From Bifidobacterium sp. ESL0704 (GTDB lineage Bacteria > Actinomycetota > Actinomycetes > Actinomycetales > Bifidobacteriaceae): a stretch of 64,000 bases of DNA. Location of the stretch: assembly GCF_029392075.1 (NCBI RefSeq), contig NZ_CP113929.1, forward strand, positions 1,488,001-1,552,000, given 5' to 3'. This document shows, in pieces, positions 9,331 to 18,306 of this stretch. The stretch's first letter is position 1. The number at the start of each line of letters is the position of its first letter. Under the pieces are notes generated by a model, which saw only the letters and a list, made by a program, of their open reading frames with translations, ran no database searches and was not told where the DNA came from. A program made the translations under genes and the position numbers.

Positions 9331-9350
9331 TCCGCATTCACCAGATCTGA
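9300..9350 (+). CDS. Overlapping leader-like sORF (16 codons)
   Basis: A second short ORF, MSTHGLHVSLIRIHQI, starts at ATG 9300 with GGAG eight bases upstream. It overlaps the end of the 32-codon ORF in another frame and stops 20 bases after it. The LHVSLIRI core resembles short peptides annotated as putative leader peptides upstream of actinobacterial sulfur-metabolism genes, which carry an (R)HVDLLR-like core. The similarity is recalled from general knowledge of that family and was not tested by search. Confidence 0.35.
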   Translation: MSTHGLHVSLIRIHQI

Positions 9351-9356
9351 CATCTT

Positions 9357-9446
9357 GGGTTTGCCGATCCATTACGTAGATATACCGATTTGAATCTGCA
9401 ATGGACAAACCCGTGCAACATTGGAATTTCGATATTCCATCTTTTC
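9357..9446 (+). promoter_or_regulatory. Two hairpins in the leader of the binding-protein gene
   Basis: Hairpin 1 pairs GGGTTTG (9357-9363) with CAAACCC (9406-9412) and CCATT with AATGG inside it. Hairpin 2 pairs TGGAAT (9422-9427) with ATTCCA (9434-9439) and is followed by TCTTTTC, resembling a weak terminator. They lie between the two short ORFs and the start at 9514, as expected for an attenuation leader. Confidence 0.35.
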
Positions 9447-9513
9447 AGATAGAACCATCACTTTTTATATTCACTTCCGATATTACTTAGTAAAAGAAAA
9501 GAAAGAAACAACC

Positions 9514-10419
9514 ATGACAACGAATGTATTGAAACGTGCGGCACAAGTAGCGATCTCAGCGGCAGCGGCCGTGGCTATGCTGGCAGGATTCGCCGCATGC
9601 GGCCCAAGCGGAGCGACACCGAGCAGTGACAATAATTCCGGTTCCGGCACCTCCGGCGCAGGCAAACAGCAAAGCGCACGCACCCTTGCGGAAATCAAGA
9701 AATCCGGTAAGCTCAAGGTCGCCGTTTTCTCCGACAAGGCACCGTTCGGCTACGTCGACAAAGATGGCAAGAACCAAGGTTACGACATCATCTTCGCCGA
9801 ACGTCTGGCCAAAGATCTCGGCGTAAAACCGGAATACACCACCGTCGACCCGGCGGCCCGTGTCGACGTGCTCGCCAGCAACAAGGTCGACGTCACCCTT
9901 GCCAACTTCACCGTCACCCCCGAGCGCGAAGAGAAGGTCGACTTCGCCAAGCCATACATGAAGGTCGCGCTGGGCGTGGTCTCCCCCGACTCCAAGCCGA
10001 TCAAGAGCGTCGACGAGCTCAAGGGCAAGACGCTGATCATCGCCAAGGGCACCACCGCCGAGCCGTACTTCGCCAAGTACCCCGACATCAAGCTACAGAA
10101 GTACGACCAGTACGCGGACGCCTACAACGCTCTGCTCGACGGGCGCGGTGACGCGATGAGCACCGACAACACCGAAGTGCTCGCCTGGGCCAAAGCCAAC
10201 AAGGGCTTCACCGTCGGCATCACCAAGCTCGGCGACGAACAGCCCATCGCCCCCGCCGTGCAGAAGGGCAACAAGGAACTGCTTGACTACATCAACGAAG
10301 AAATCGTGAAGCTCGGCCGCGAACAGTTCTTCCACAAGGACTACGAGCAGACCCTGAAGCCGGTCTACGGCAGCTCCTCCAACCCAGACGACATCGTAGT
10401 TGAAGGCGGCAAGCTGTAA
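9514..10419 (+). CDS. Amino-acid ABC transporter substrate-binding lipoprotein (family 3)
   Basis: This is the solute-binding component of the importer encoded just upstream. The 301-residue precursor has a lipoprotein signal peptide with lipobox-like FAAC (Cys about residue 28) and a Ser/Gly linker. The mature family-3 binding fold follows: LAEIKKSGKLKVAVFSDKAP, GYDIIFAERLAKDLG, and the ligand-site region LANFTVTPEREEKVDFAKPYM. ATG at 9514 follows an A/G-rich AAAGAAAGAAAC tract rather than a consensus ribosome site. The ligand is not readable from sequence. The Met/Cys-rich leader hints at a sulfur amino acid, while the fold would also suit Glu, Gln or His. Confidence 0.92.
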   Translation: MTTNVLKRAAQVAISAAAAVAMLAGFAACGPSGATPSSDNNSGSGTSGAGKQQSARTLAEIKKSGKLKVAVFSDKAPFGYVDKDGKNQGYDIIFAERLAKDLGVKPEYTTVDPAARVDVLASNKVDVTLANFTVTPEREEKVDFAKPYMKVALGVVSPDSKPIKSVDELKGKTLIIAKGTTAEPYFAKYPDIKLQKYDQYADAYNALLDGRGDAMSTDNTEVLAWAKANKGFTVGITKLGDEQPIAPAVQKGNKELLDYINEEIVKLGREQFFHKDYEQTLKPVYGSSSNPDDIVVEGGKL

Positions 10420-10455
10420 TCCTCGTCATTTAATCTGCTAGGTGCCGCCCATCCG

Positions 10456-10775
10456 CACTTTAGTGCTGGTAAACAGCACCTAGCAACCCATAAAAGTCCG
10501 TTTCCCAGCACCAAAGTGGAAGAATACTCACGGCCAACATATTGGTGCTGGTAAACCGACTGTAAAAGTAAGCAATAGTCCGTTTTCCAGCACCAAAAGA
10601 GCATATCCACACTTTGATGCTGGAAAACTGCACATTACTCAACTTTAGAATCCGTTTACCAGCACCAACCACTCCATTCCACTTCTTAGTGCTGGTAAAC
10701 AGCACTTGAAACGTTTTCCGGTGCCGTTTCCCAGCACTAAAATACAATTCTTCACTTAGTGCTGATAAACGGCAC
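10456..10775. repeat. Family-1 palindrome array, downstream side of nuclease gene
   Basis: Four complete units (10456-10518, 10541-10598, 10610-10668, 10681-10742) and one half unit (from 10753) are spaced 69-85 bases apart. Each has a left arm like CACTTTAGTGCTGGTAAAC, a unique loop of about 20-25 bases, and a right arm like GTCCGTTTACCAGCACCAAA. The arms vary by compensating or near-compensating changes. All units point the same way. There is no cas gene and arms are not identical, so this is not CRISPR. The array begins about 35 bases after the binding-protein gene and ends about 360 bases from the nuclease stop codon. Confidence 0.9.
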
Positions 10776-11132
10776 ATTAAATAGCCTAAAAGCACGTTCA
10801 TCTAGGGTAAGGTGAAGAAAACGAATCGTAGAGAAGAATAATAGCGTGTGTGTTTGTCACTAAAACGGCCGTTCAATATGAACTCGTAAAAATGTCGTGT
10901 AATCCCAACTCGGAGCCGAATCATCAGCAGTAAATCCGCACAGGCAAAAAACAGTACCTGTTACAATTACCAATACCCATTTGCTCTTTCCTGCATGAGC
11001 CCGATATGCCATACCGGAAACAATATGTATTATCATTTCAACGCATGGCCGATTAACGGAATCAGAATCTGGGCTGACGGAATCAAAGACAATACGGTTA
11101 AAAGCCAGTTTGCGAATACCTCGCGACTCCAC
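10776..11132. other. Intergenic stretch after the nuclease gene
   Basis: This stretch separates the family-1 array from the nuclease stop codon. A 90-codon open frame on the minus strand starts with GTG directly after that stop in the same frame, but has no ribosome site and no recognisable domain, so it is not called. No tRNA or clear terminator is seen. Confidence 0.5.
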
Positions 11133-12122
11133 TTACCGAACCACTCGTTCTTTACAGTCGCCAGCTTCAATACGTGGTACCCCCGCAGCAGCGAGTTTGA
11201 GTACAAATCTGGTTTCGTCAGATATTTCTCGATAATTTGTCCGAATCAGTTCACTTACTCCCGCCCGTCGCAATACACTCTCTCGTTTACGTTCGTCATC
11301 TACGACTTGTTCGATATTTCGCCCTTTGGTCATTTCCGGATTGACATATTTTTCGTTTCCGTCGAATTCAAGCACAATAACACGCCCGCCGCCTAGTTTC
11401 CATGTAAAATCGGCACGGTATTTTTCTTGCGGATTTGTAGGGTCTACAAAGACACACTGTAATTCCGGAAGTGCAAAACCATTTTCAATCATTATCGCCC
11501 GGCACAACGATTCTCCCCCGTTCTCGCTGGCTCCGTCCGTATACTTCAGCAATTTCAAAATCGGCGAGACATCGATACGCATGCTGTCACAAACCGCAAG
11601 CAACGATTCCTCGGTGACCAAACCACGTCTCGCCGCCGAGTCAAACATCGGTAAAACAGCACGAAACGGATATCGCAACGCACAATCCACCAACGTACGA
11701 GAAGGGTCCGTGACGGAAAGACCGCCACGATTGCAAACGCGCAAATTTCTTACGTAAATCCTATGAAGATGAGGATCACCAGTGATTGCAATCGAATGTT
11801 TTGTAGCTATCCAGACAGCTCCTTCCTGATGCAGCAACCATGAAAAATCCAAGCCAAGAATCGCAGCAGCGCTGAGTCCCGCAAAGACCCACGTCGGATG
11901 GAGCATGGACAGACTTCTCAAGACATGCATGATACGTGTACGATAATCGAGACTCTGCCAATATTCCCGACCAACATACAAGCAACGGTACGGGCTTACC
12001 AGATTCCCCGCTTTCTGTCGTTTTCGGAGAGCACGACATTGCGACTCGCCCCTGGCGATGGCACAGCGGCCTTCATTCTGTGCCGTTTCGATGAGCTGGT
12101 CTATTGCTGGAAATCTTCTCAT
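11133..12122 (-). CDS. AbiEi-like protein with DUF559/PD-(D/E)XK nuclease domain, copy 1
   Basis: This 329-residue protein belongs to an actinobacterial group in which an AbiEi-antitoxin-like N-terminal part (about residues 1-190; SPYRCLYVGREYW, VFAGLSAAAILGL, DPSRTLVDCALRYP) precedes a restriction-endonuclease-like domain. Candidate catalytic residues are Glu204 (GGESLCR), Asp238 (RADFTW) and Glu252-x-Asp-...-Lys258 (LEFDGNEKY), an order typical of DUF559/Vsr-like folds. It is paralogous over its length to the protein at 34773-35729. Arrays of family-1 palindromes lie on both sides. AbiEi antitoxins bind inverted repeats, so the repeats may be binding sites; no AbiEii toxin gene is adjacent. 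The biochemical role is inferred. Confidence 0.7.
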   Translation of the reverse strand: MRRFPAIDQLIETAQNEGRCAIARGESQCRALRKRQKAGNLVSPYRCLYVGREYWQSLDYRTRIMHVLRSLSMLHPTWVFAGLSAAAILGLDFSWLLHQEGAVWIATKHSIAITGDPHLHRIYVRNLRVCNRGGLSVTDPSRTLVDCALRYPFRAVLPMFDSAARRGLVTEESLLAVCDSMRIDVSPILKLLKYTDGASENGGESLCRAIMIENGFALPELQCVFVDPTNPQEKYRADFTWKLGGGRVIVLEFDGNEKYVNPEMTKGRNIEQVVDDERKRESVLRRAGVSELIRTNYREISDETRFVLKLAAAGVPRIEAGDCKERVVR

Positions 12123-12311
12123 ATCTCGTATATATCAGATTTTTTACTTTAACCGAAGAAAAATCGGCCTATGTGGTCGAATGATCCGGGTACCGGCGTG
12201 TTGTGGATAACTGTGTCGCGCAAATCTTCACAAATACGTTGATACCGTCAGTTACGAACGGCACAAGTAGACGTGCAAGCAATACATTATCGATAAAACC
12301 GGCAACAATAA

Positions 12312-12613
12312 ACTTTGATGCTTGCAAACTGCATCTTGTTCTTCCATAGAGTCCGTTTACCAGCAGCAAAAAACATATAGGCAAAAGCCTGCACCTCAAT
12401 GCTGGGAAACAGCGTTTAAACACCCACAAAAGTCCGTTTACCAGCAGCAAATTGTAAATCATAGATACACAACGAACTTAATGCTGGAAAACGGCACCTA
12501 GATACTGACAAAAGTCCGTTTACCAGCAGCAAAAAACATATAGGCAAATTGCAGCACTTTAATGCTGGGAAACGGCGTCTAATACGTTCTCACAGTCCGT
12601 TTACCAGCACAAA
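12312..12613. repeat. Family-1 palindrome array, upstream side of nuclease gene
   Basis: Four units (12312-12370, 12391-12451, 12476-12533, 12555-12613) share the arms ...TTTAATGCTGGGAAACGGC and GTCCGTTTACCAGCAGCAAA. The linkers after units 1 and 3 both contain AAAAAACATATAGGCAAA, so a two-unit block of about 163 bases seems to have duplicated. The array fills most of the 503-base gap between the nuclease start (12122) and the next gene. Bases 12123-12311 hold the nuclease promoter side and show no gene. Confidence 0.9.
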
Positions 12614-12625
12614 AATGATCAGACA

Positions 12626-13261
12626 TCAATTCTTGCGATGCCAGTTGATCTTGTTGATGCCATACTTCTTGTTGTAGCGATCCATCATTTCGCGCTGTCT
12701 TGCCTCAGGACCGAAATTCTCATCGGTATATTTCTTCAGTTCGGCTTCGCGGTAGAGTTCACTGTCTTTCTCGCTCATGCCAGGTTCCGGTTTCGCCGTG
12801 TTCGACCACGCGTCTGCGAAAGCGTCGATCAGCGTGGTGACAATGGCGATGGAATACCAGTTGCCATGGGGATTGACCAGATAGGCGGTAACGAAAACCA
12901 CCATGCCGTATATAAGGATCCTCAAAACCACCAGACCCCAATCGTGCGATCCCCAGGTACGTTCGCGTTTCGACACGGCCGTCTGCAACGCCGCTTGGGG
13001 AATGCAGGCGATGAGACCGCCGATAATGGTGACTTCCAGCATCTGCGATGCCGGCACGTCAAGGTGCAGCAGCAAGGAGAGCACCCACGTCACCGCAGTG
13101 GCCACCACCGCCTCGATCGTGTTGGCTATGGCAAGCCCTTCCAGCTGGTATCTGAACGGAATATAGTCCCAAGTGCTTCTGTCCTTGGGATCGTAGGCGG
13201 GTTCGTTTCCGACATCGTCGCCGTTGCCTGCACCATCATCTGCGTCATCGTCTTGTGTCAT
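12626..13261 (-). CDS. Hypothetical membrane protein with acidic N-terminus
   Basis: The family is not recognised. The 211-residue protein has an acidic, disordered N-terminus (residues 1-30, Asp/Gly-rich) and a central block with three or four hydrophobic segments (IANTIEAVVATAVTWVLSLL, LEVTIIGGLIACIPQAAL, LVVLRILIYGMVVFVTAYLV). A charged cytoplasmic C-terminus (about 150-211) carries EKDSELYREAELKKY and a basic end. A ribosome site GAAAGG lies 8 bases before ATG. It is downstream of era on the same strand but separated by the era terminator, so it is probably transcribed alone. Confidence 0.75.
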   Translation of the reverse strand: MTQDDDADDGAGNGDDVGNEPAYDPKDRSTWDYIPFRYQLEGLAIANTIEAVVATAVTWVLSLLLHLDVPASQMLEVTIIGGLIACIPQAALQTAVSKRERTWGSHDWGLVVLRILIYGMVVFVTAYLVNPHGNWYSIAIVTTLIDAFADAWSNTAKPEPGMSEKDSELYREAELKKYTDENFGPEARQREMMDRYNKKYGINKINWHRKN

Positions 13262-13403
13262 TTCGTGTGCCTTTCACTAGTCATGACATTTCAACAACTC
13301 TGTCTCAAGCAACCGAATAGCACAAACACTACCATAAAAAAAACTTCTGGCAACCAGCGAGCAGTCCTCGGCGATACATCGGAAACGCCCGCACTCCGAT
13401 AAA

Positions 13404-13440
13404 AACGTGCGCAGCTCTCGGATGGAGAGCCACGCACGTT
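13404..13440 (-). terminator. Rho-independent terminator of era
   Basis: On the minus strand an AACGTGCG...CGCACGTT stem with an inner GGCTCTC/GAGAGC helix is followed by TTTTAT. It starts about 20 bases past the era stop codon. Confidence 0.88.
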
Positions 13441-13459
13441 TCTCGAATTGCAAGTTGAT

Positions 13460-14530
13460 TCAGAACCCCAAACGCTCGAGCTGCTTCGGATCGGACTGCC
13501 AGCCTTTGGCGACTTTTACGTGCAGGTCGAGCTTGGACTTTTGGCCGACGATGCGGTTGACGGCGGTACGCAGACGCTTCTTGACCTGCACCAGGTGCTC
13601 GGCGCGGTGACCGATGATGATGGGCTTCTGCGAGTTGCGCTCGACATAGATGGAGACCATGACGTGCGCCTTGCCATCTTCGGTTTCCGGATTGTCGGAC
13701 TCACCCGGGCGGTCGATGGAGTCGACGACCACGGCCAGCGAGTGCGGCAGCTCGTCATCCAGCTCCTCGAGAAAAGCGCCGCGCACCAGTTCGGCGATGG
13801 TGTCCTCAGGCTTCTCCTCGGTGATCTGGTCATCGGGATACATCTGCGGGCCTTCGGGCATGTTGTCGATCAGCACGCGCTTGACTTCTGAGACATTATC
13901 GTGGCCCAGAGCACTGACCGGCACGACGTCGGTGAAGTCAGCAAACTGGCTAATCTCGATGAGCTTGGCCATCAGCTCCTGGCGGTTGAGCTCGTCAATC
14001 TTGGTAACAATGGCGATCAGCGGCACCTTCCAGACGAACTTGCCATGCTCGTGGTCATCGTCGTGTTTGCTGCTTTGAGCACCGTTGCCACCTTTGCCAA
14101 CACCGGTATGCTGCTTGCCGCTTTCGCTATCGTCCTTGACCTTGCGGGCGAACTCACTACGCAGCCGGCTCAGGATGCGCTTGTCCCCCGGACCGATCTC
14201 CTGATCGGCGGGCAGCAGGAATGCGATCTCGTCCACGTCGCTCAACGACTCATCCACCACGTCGTTCAGACGCTGCCCCAGCAAGGTGCGCGGACGGTGG
14301 ATGCCGGGAGTGTCAACCAACACCAGCTGGGCGTTGTCGGTGGTCAGGATCCCACGAATGGCCTTGCGTGTGGTCTCCGGACGCGAGGAGGCGATGGCGA
14401 CCTGCGTGCCGATCAATGAATTGATCAGCGTGGACTTGCCGACGTTCGGACGTCCGACCACCGCCACAAAACCGGAACGATACGGCTTATGGCCTTCATC
14501 CGGCTGTGTGTTGTTCGCTTTATCAGTCAT
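13460..14530 (-). CDS. era: GTPase Era
   Basis: Era binds the 3' end of 16S rRNA and assists 30S subunit assembly. The 356-residue protein has G1 GRPNVGKST (near residue 26), G3 DTPGIH, and G4 TKID, followed by a C-terminal KH domain with RAEHLVQVKKRLRTAVNRIV and ending QLERLGF. A charged insert of about 40 residues (DDSESGKQHTGVGKG and a His/Asp-rich stretch) lies before G4 and is absent from typical 300-residue Era proteins. The start overlaps the upstream CNNM gene by 8 bases, so the two are co-translated. A terminator follows. Confidence 0.96.
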   Translation of the reverse strand: MTDKANNTQPDEGHKPYRSGFVAVVGRPNVGKSTLINSLIGTQVAIASSRPETTRKAIRGILTTDNAQLVLVDTPGIHRPRTLLGQRLNDVVDESLSDVDEIAFLLPADQEIGPGDKRILSRLRSEFARKVKDDSESGKQHTGVGKGGNGAQSSKHDDDHEHGKFVWKVPLIAIVTKIDELNRQELMAKLIEISQFADFTDVVPVSALGHDNVSEVKRVLIDNMPEGPQMYPDDQITEEKPEDTIAELVRGAFLEELDDELPHSLAVVVDSIDRPGESDNPETEDGKAHVMVSIYVERNSQKPIIIGHRAEHLVQVKKRLRTAVNRIVGQKSKLDLHVKVAKGWQSDPKQLERLGF

Positions 14531-15929
14531 GTTGTTCGTTTTCCTTTACGTCCTGTTTCATGTTTTCATCGGTTTTATTATCATCGTCTTCAGATTTGAA
14601 TGTTGCCGGCTCCACCACGATGGTCGAAACCTTCTTGCGACGGCCTGCAGAATCGACGGCGGTCAGGCGCAAGCCTCGTGTCACCGCGCTCATCCCGACG
14701 ATTGGCACGCGGCCGAGCAACTTGGTCAGCAAGCCATAGACGGTGTCCACATCGTCCTCGTCGATATCGACCTCAAAGAGCTCCTCGAGGTCGGCGATCG
14801 GCGTGCGGGCAGGCATCTGCCACTTGCGCTCCCCGACCTTTTTAGGCTCGGTGTGCTGGATGCGGTCGTGCTCGTCCTCCAGCTCGCCGACGATCTGTTC
14901 GATGGCGTCCTCGATGGTCACCAATCCGGCTATGCCGCCGTATTCATCGATGACCACAGCTACATGCTGACGGGTGCGCTGCATCTCGTGGAACAGATCA
15001 TCGACCGGCTTGGATTCCGGTACCAGCATCGGTTCCCGGCAAATCGATTTGACTTCGCGCGTTCGAGCCTCCGGGTTGAAGGCCGTGGCGCGCACGGCGT
15101 CCTTCAGGTAGGCCATACCGACCAAATCATCAACGTCTTCGCCGATGATCGGGATACGCGAGAAGCCGGAACGCGAGCACAGCTGCAGAAAATGCTCAAG
15201 CGTGGAATCGGATTCGACGCAGATCATGTCGGTACGCGGCACCATGATTTCGCGGGTCAAGGTGTCGGAAAGCATGAGCACATTGCGCAGCATCTCGGCA
15301 ACCTCGGGGTCGAAATCATCGGTTTCGACCAGCCGATCGATGGTCGCACGCCCCTGCTCGCGCTGGATCTTCTCGAGTTCTTCGTCGTCGGAAAGCTCGT
15401 CTTCCTTGTCGCGACGGCGCTGGTCTTTGCCTTCTCCGGCCTTGGCGAAAGGCGTCAAGGCAACCGCCAGTGAAATAGTGCCGGAGAATCGCATCATTAC
15501 GTCGAGCGGCTTCGACGCGCCTGCGGAACGCGGACGCAGCAGCACCGACACCACCGCCACAATCAACGCGAAAATCACGCCGGTGACCAGCGCAACCCAC
15601 AGCGGCTGCGAAACCAGCATCACGATGATGGCGACCAAAACCCCGTCGAAGACGTTGCAGAAAATACGGAAGAACGCGCAGGAACCTGAGGTTGCATAGC
15701 GGTCGACGATCAGCTTCTGCACCTTGTGGACCTTACGAATCTGCTTGGTCTGTGCGAACTTGCCGAGGTCGTCATCGTCTGTCTGAATCTCGATGATCCG
15801 GTTGTTGAGGCTGGCCTTGGTGACGCGTGAAACCGCGGATTCGCTCGATGCCATCATCAGCGACAACCACACCAGCAACGCCGCCACGATGACGAGCACC
15901 ACCACGGTGACCATGGTCAAGGTATCCAT
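14523..15929 (-). CDS. CNNM/CorC-type ion transporter (hemolysin family)
   Basis: The protein has an N-terminal DUF21/CNNM membrane domain (about residues 1-190, first segment TMVTVVVLVIVAALLVWLSL), a pair of CBS domains (about 225-350; TREIMVPRTDMICVE, HVAVVIDEYGGIAGLVTIED) and a C-terminal CorC_HlyC domain (about 360-440). Such proteins are linked to Mg2+/Co2+ efflux; older annotations call them hemolysins. The 468 residues end in an acidic tail. The gene lies between ybeY and era, as in many actinobacteria, and overlaps era by 8 bases. Confidence 0.9.
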   Translation of the reverse strand: MDTLTMVTVVVLVIVAALLVWLSLMMASSESAVSRVTKASLNNRIIEIQTDDDDLGKFAQTKQIRKVHKVQKLIVDRYATSGSCAFFRIFCNVFDGVLVAIIVMLVSQPLWVALVTGVIFALIVAVVSVLLRPRSAGASKPLDVMMRFSGTISLAVALTPFAKAGEGKDQRRRDKEDELSDDEELEKIQREQGRATIDRLVETDDFDPEVAEMLRNVLMLSDTLTREIMVPRTDMICVESDSTLEHFLQLCSRSGFSRIPIIGEDVDDLVGMAYLKDAVRATAFNPEARTREVKSICREPMLVPESKPVDDLFHEMQRTRQHVAVVIDEYGGIAGLVTIEDAIEQIVGELEDEHDRIQHTEPKKVGERKWQMPARTPIADLEELFEVDIDEDDVDTVYGLLTKLLGRVPIVGMSAVTRGLRLTAVDSAGRRKKVSTIVVEPATFKSEDDDNKTDENMKQDVKENEQHD

Positions 15930-16115
15930 TTTCTTACGTACTTTCCTATTCCCAATTTAATTTGCCGATCCGTTACGATGCGTGTTTCAGCCATCGTCGA
16001 ATCGGTACCTTCGAGCTTATTCGCACGGCACGATAGCGGTCTTGCATTACCGGTCAAACATAGTTAAACCAAGAGGCCGATTACTGATTAAATAAAAGCA
16101 CTTCCGGAGATGCCG

Positions 16116-16661
16116 TCACGATTCCTTATTGTTTCCCGAGGCATGGTTCGCGTCCCATTGGGCCAGCAAATCCGTGGAACCCGCCGGCAACTCGGCCTGC
16201 GGCACCGGCTGGTCGCGCACGGCGAAGAAGGTAAGCAACAACTGACGTTGCAGACCGAACATCTGTCTCTCCTGTACAGGGTCGACGTGATCGTAGCCGA
16301 GCAGGTGCAGAGTACCGTGAATGGCCAGAAGCATCATCTCGTCCATCGTGGAATGTCCGGCAGCCGCAGCCTGCTGCGCGGCGACCCACGGGCAGATGAC
16401 GATATCGCCCAACACGCCTTCCATGATCTTGCCATCCTCGCCCGGACGCAGCTCATCCATGGGGAAGCTCATGACGTCGGTCGGCCCCTCGAGCTGCATC
16501 CAGCGCATGTGCAGCTGGGCGATCGGATCGGGGTCGACGAAGAGTATGGTCAGGTCGGACTGCGTGCTCACCTGCATGCGTTCCATCACCCACAAACCCA
16601 GGTCGGAGAAGAGTTTCGGATCGATCTGCCAGACCGTCTCATTGGTGACTTCGACGCTCAA
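16116..16661 (-). CDS. ybeY: Endoribonuclease YbeY (16S rRNA maturation)
   Basis: YbeY is a zinc metalloprotein needed for 16S rRNA 3'-end processing and ribosome quality control. The 181-residue protein carries the diagnostic H-x3-H-x5-H motif as [11 protein letters not shown] near residue 120. [11 protein letters not shown] is also typical. The start overlaps the end of phoH by 4 bases, the usual phoH-ybeY coupling. Confidence 0.96.
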   Translation of the reverse strand: MSVEVTNETVWQIDPKLFSDLGLWVMERMQVSTQSDLTILFVDPDPIAQLHMRWMQLEGPTDVMSFPMDELRPGEDGKIMEGVLGDIVICPWVAAQQAAAAGHSTMDEMMLLAIHGTLHLLGYDHVDPVQERQMFGLQRQLLLTFFAVRDQPVPQAELPAGSTDLLAQWDANHASGNNKES

Positions 16662-17803
16662 CGGCGTTCCTTTCCGTTCGGTTTATGCCCGGATTGTTCA
16701 GCGGCATGGGCGTCATAGGCCTCAACGATCTTGCCGACCAGCTCATGACGCACCACGTCCTGCGCACCGAGATGGGCGAAGCTGATGCCATCGATATGCC
16801 CAAGGATCGATTCGATGGATTTGAGCCCCGAATGCGGCACGGCCAGATCGATCTGGGTGACGTCACCGGTGATGACCATCTTGGTGTTGAAGCCGAGACG
16901 GGTCAAAAACATCTTCATCTGCTGTTCGGTGGTGTTCTGCGCTTCGTCAAGGATGACGAACGCATCGTTCAAGGTGCGGCCGCGCATGTAAGCGAGCGGC
17001 GCGACCTCGATGGTTCCGTCGGTCATGTAGCGGTGCATCTGGCCGGCGCCGAGCATATCGGAAAGCGCGTCATAGAGCGGACGCAGATACGGGTCGACCT
17101 TGTCGTTCAGCGTACCAGGCAGGTAGCCGAGGCTTTCGCCGGCCTCGACCGCCGGACGCGTAAGGATGATGCGGCTAACGCGACCATCTTCGAAAGCACG
17201 CACCGCCTTGGCGACGGCGAGATAGGTCTTGCCGGTTCCTGCCGGTCCGATGGCGAAGGTGATGGTATTGGCATCGATTGCTCGAACATAGAAGACCTGA
17301 CCGGCGGTTTTCGCACGGACAGGCTCGCCGTTGGCGAACGCGATGACACCTGGGACATGGCGATTGGCGGAGGAACGTTTGGCTTGCGAATCATAGTCTT
17401 CGTCATCGGTACCGAAACGGGATTTCGTACGCTGGCCCACCCCAGCACCGGCGAATCCGCGCGTATACGAATGCTGCGCATAACCGCGTCCGCGACCGCC
17501 GTCACCCATCAGGCCGGCCTTCTTGCCGACCTGCCGGGCCTCGAGCATCCGCCGCACGTTCATCGCATCGGCCGGCGCCTTGTACGCCGCGTCGATGATG
17601 TTGTTCAGCACGTCGAAGACCTTGTCGGCCTCGACGTCATCACGCTTGTTGTAAGCGGCGATCTCGATGCGATTGCCCCGTACGAACACGTTGACTTCGG
17701 GGAATGCGTGCTGCACTTCGGCAAGCACCTTGTCGCCCGAGCCCAGTACGGCAACCGGATCGAGTTCGGTAGGAATGGTGATGACACGTTTCGCGCTGGC
17801 CAC
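16658..17803 (-). CDS. phoH: PhoH-like ATPase
   Basis: PhoH-like proteins are P-loop ATPases related to the helicase N-terminal half, linked to RNA metabolism. The 381-residue protein has Walker [17 protein letters not shown] near residue 185 and Walker [12 protein letters not shown] near 280. An N-terminal KH-like segment and a Gly/Arg-rich linker ([17 protein letters not shown]) precede the ATPase. It starts the operon that continues with ybeY, the CNNM gene and era; only 6 bases separate it from the upstream HIT gene. Confidence 0.94.
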   Translation of the reverse strand: MASAKRVITIPTELDPVAVLGSGDKVLAEVQHAFPEVNVFVRGNRIEIAAYNKRDDVEADKVFDVLNNIIDAAYKAPADAMNVRRMLEARQVGKKAGLMGDGGRGRGYAQHSYTRGFAGAGVGQRTKSRFGTDDEDYDSQAKRSSANRHVPGVIAFANGEPVRAKTAGQVFYVRAIDANTITFAIGPAGTGKTYLAVAKAVRAFEDGRVSRIILTRPAVEAGESLGYLPGTLNDKVDPYLRPLYDALSDMLGAGQMHRYMTDGTIEVAPLAYMRGRTLNDAFVILDEAQNTTEQQMKMFLTRLGFNTKMVITGDVTQIDLAVPHSGLKSIESILGHIDGISFAHLGAQDVVRHELVGKIVEAYDAHAAEQSGHKPNGKERR

Positions 17804-17809
17804 CCCTGC

Positions 17810-18142
17810 CTACTCCTCCATCGTTTCGCCGGTCAGCACATGGGCATGCACATGGAAGACGGACTGCCCGGCATCCTTGCCCGAGTTGAAAATGAGACGG
17901 AACGCACCATGGAATTCCTTATCCGCAATGGACTGCGCGACCTCGACGATATGCGCGAGTTCGGCGGGATCGGCCTTGGCCAGTTCGGCCACGTTGGCAT
18001 AGTGCTTCTTCGGCACGACCAGCACATGGACCTTCGCCTTGGGGTTGAGGTCGTTGAACGCGTAGGTGGTGTCGTCCTCATACACCTTGGTGCTCGGGAT
18101 CTCACCCGCGATGATCTTGCAGAACAGGCAATCGTCGGCCAT
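17810..18142 (-). CDS. HIT family nucleotide hydrolase (HinT-like)
   Basis: This histidine-triad protein hydrolyses nucleoside phosphoramidates and similar adenylated compounds. The 110 residues include CLFCKIIAGEIPSTKVYEDD at the N-terminus and the triad HVHAHVL near residue 99. It is short for the family and ends right after the triad. It lies 6 bases upstream of phoH and may lead that operon. The ATG is preceded by AAGGAG within 8 bases. Confidence 0.93.
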   Translation of the reverse strand: MADDCLFCKIIAGEIPSTKVYEDDTTYAFNDLNPKAKVHVLVVPKKHYANVAELAKADPAELAHIVEVAQSIADKEFHGAFRLIFNSGKDAGQSVFHVHAHVLTGETMEE

Positions 18143-18306
18143 ATATGCTCCTTGGATAAAAGCTTCTCGGACGCTGTTGCGCCCTACTCCCCCATGCTAT
18201 TAGCCCGCACGGATAATTACGCTGGCGATTACACGCGCCGATCGTAAAATGTTCGCACAACGTACGTCAAACGCGACGAAGGCATTATTTTCCCCGCAAC
18301 GATCAT

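Noticed and set aside
10456..10775. CRISPR array
   Set aside because: Units are palindromes with varied arms and loops, not identical direct repeats with equal spacers, and no cas gene is in the window.
10460..10801. 113-codon ORF through the palindrome array
   Set aside because: The repeated GAGKR-like translation comes from the repeat arms themselves.
10860..11132. 90-codon ORF after the nuclease stop
   Set aside because: It has a GTG start without ribosome site and no family; its in-frame position after the stop is probably chance, since the paralog ends at the equivalent place.
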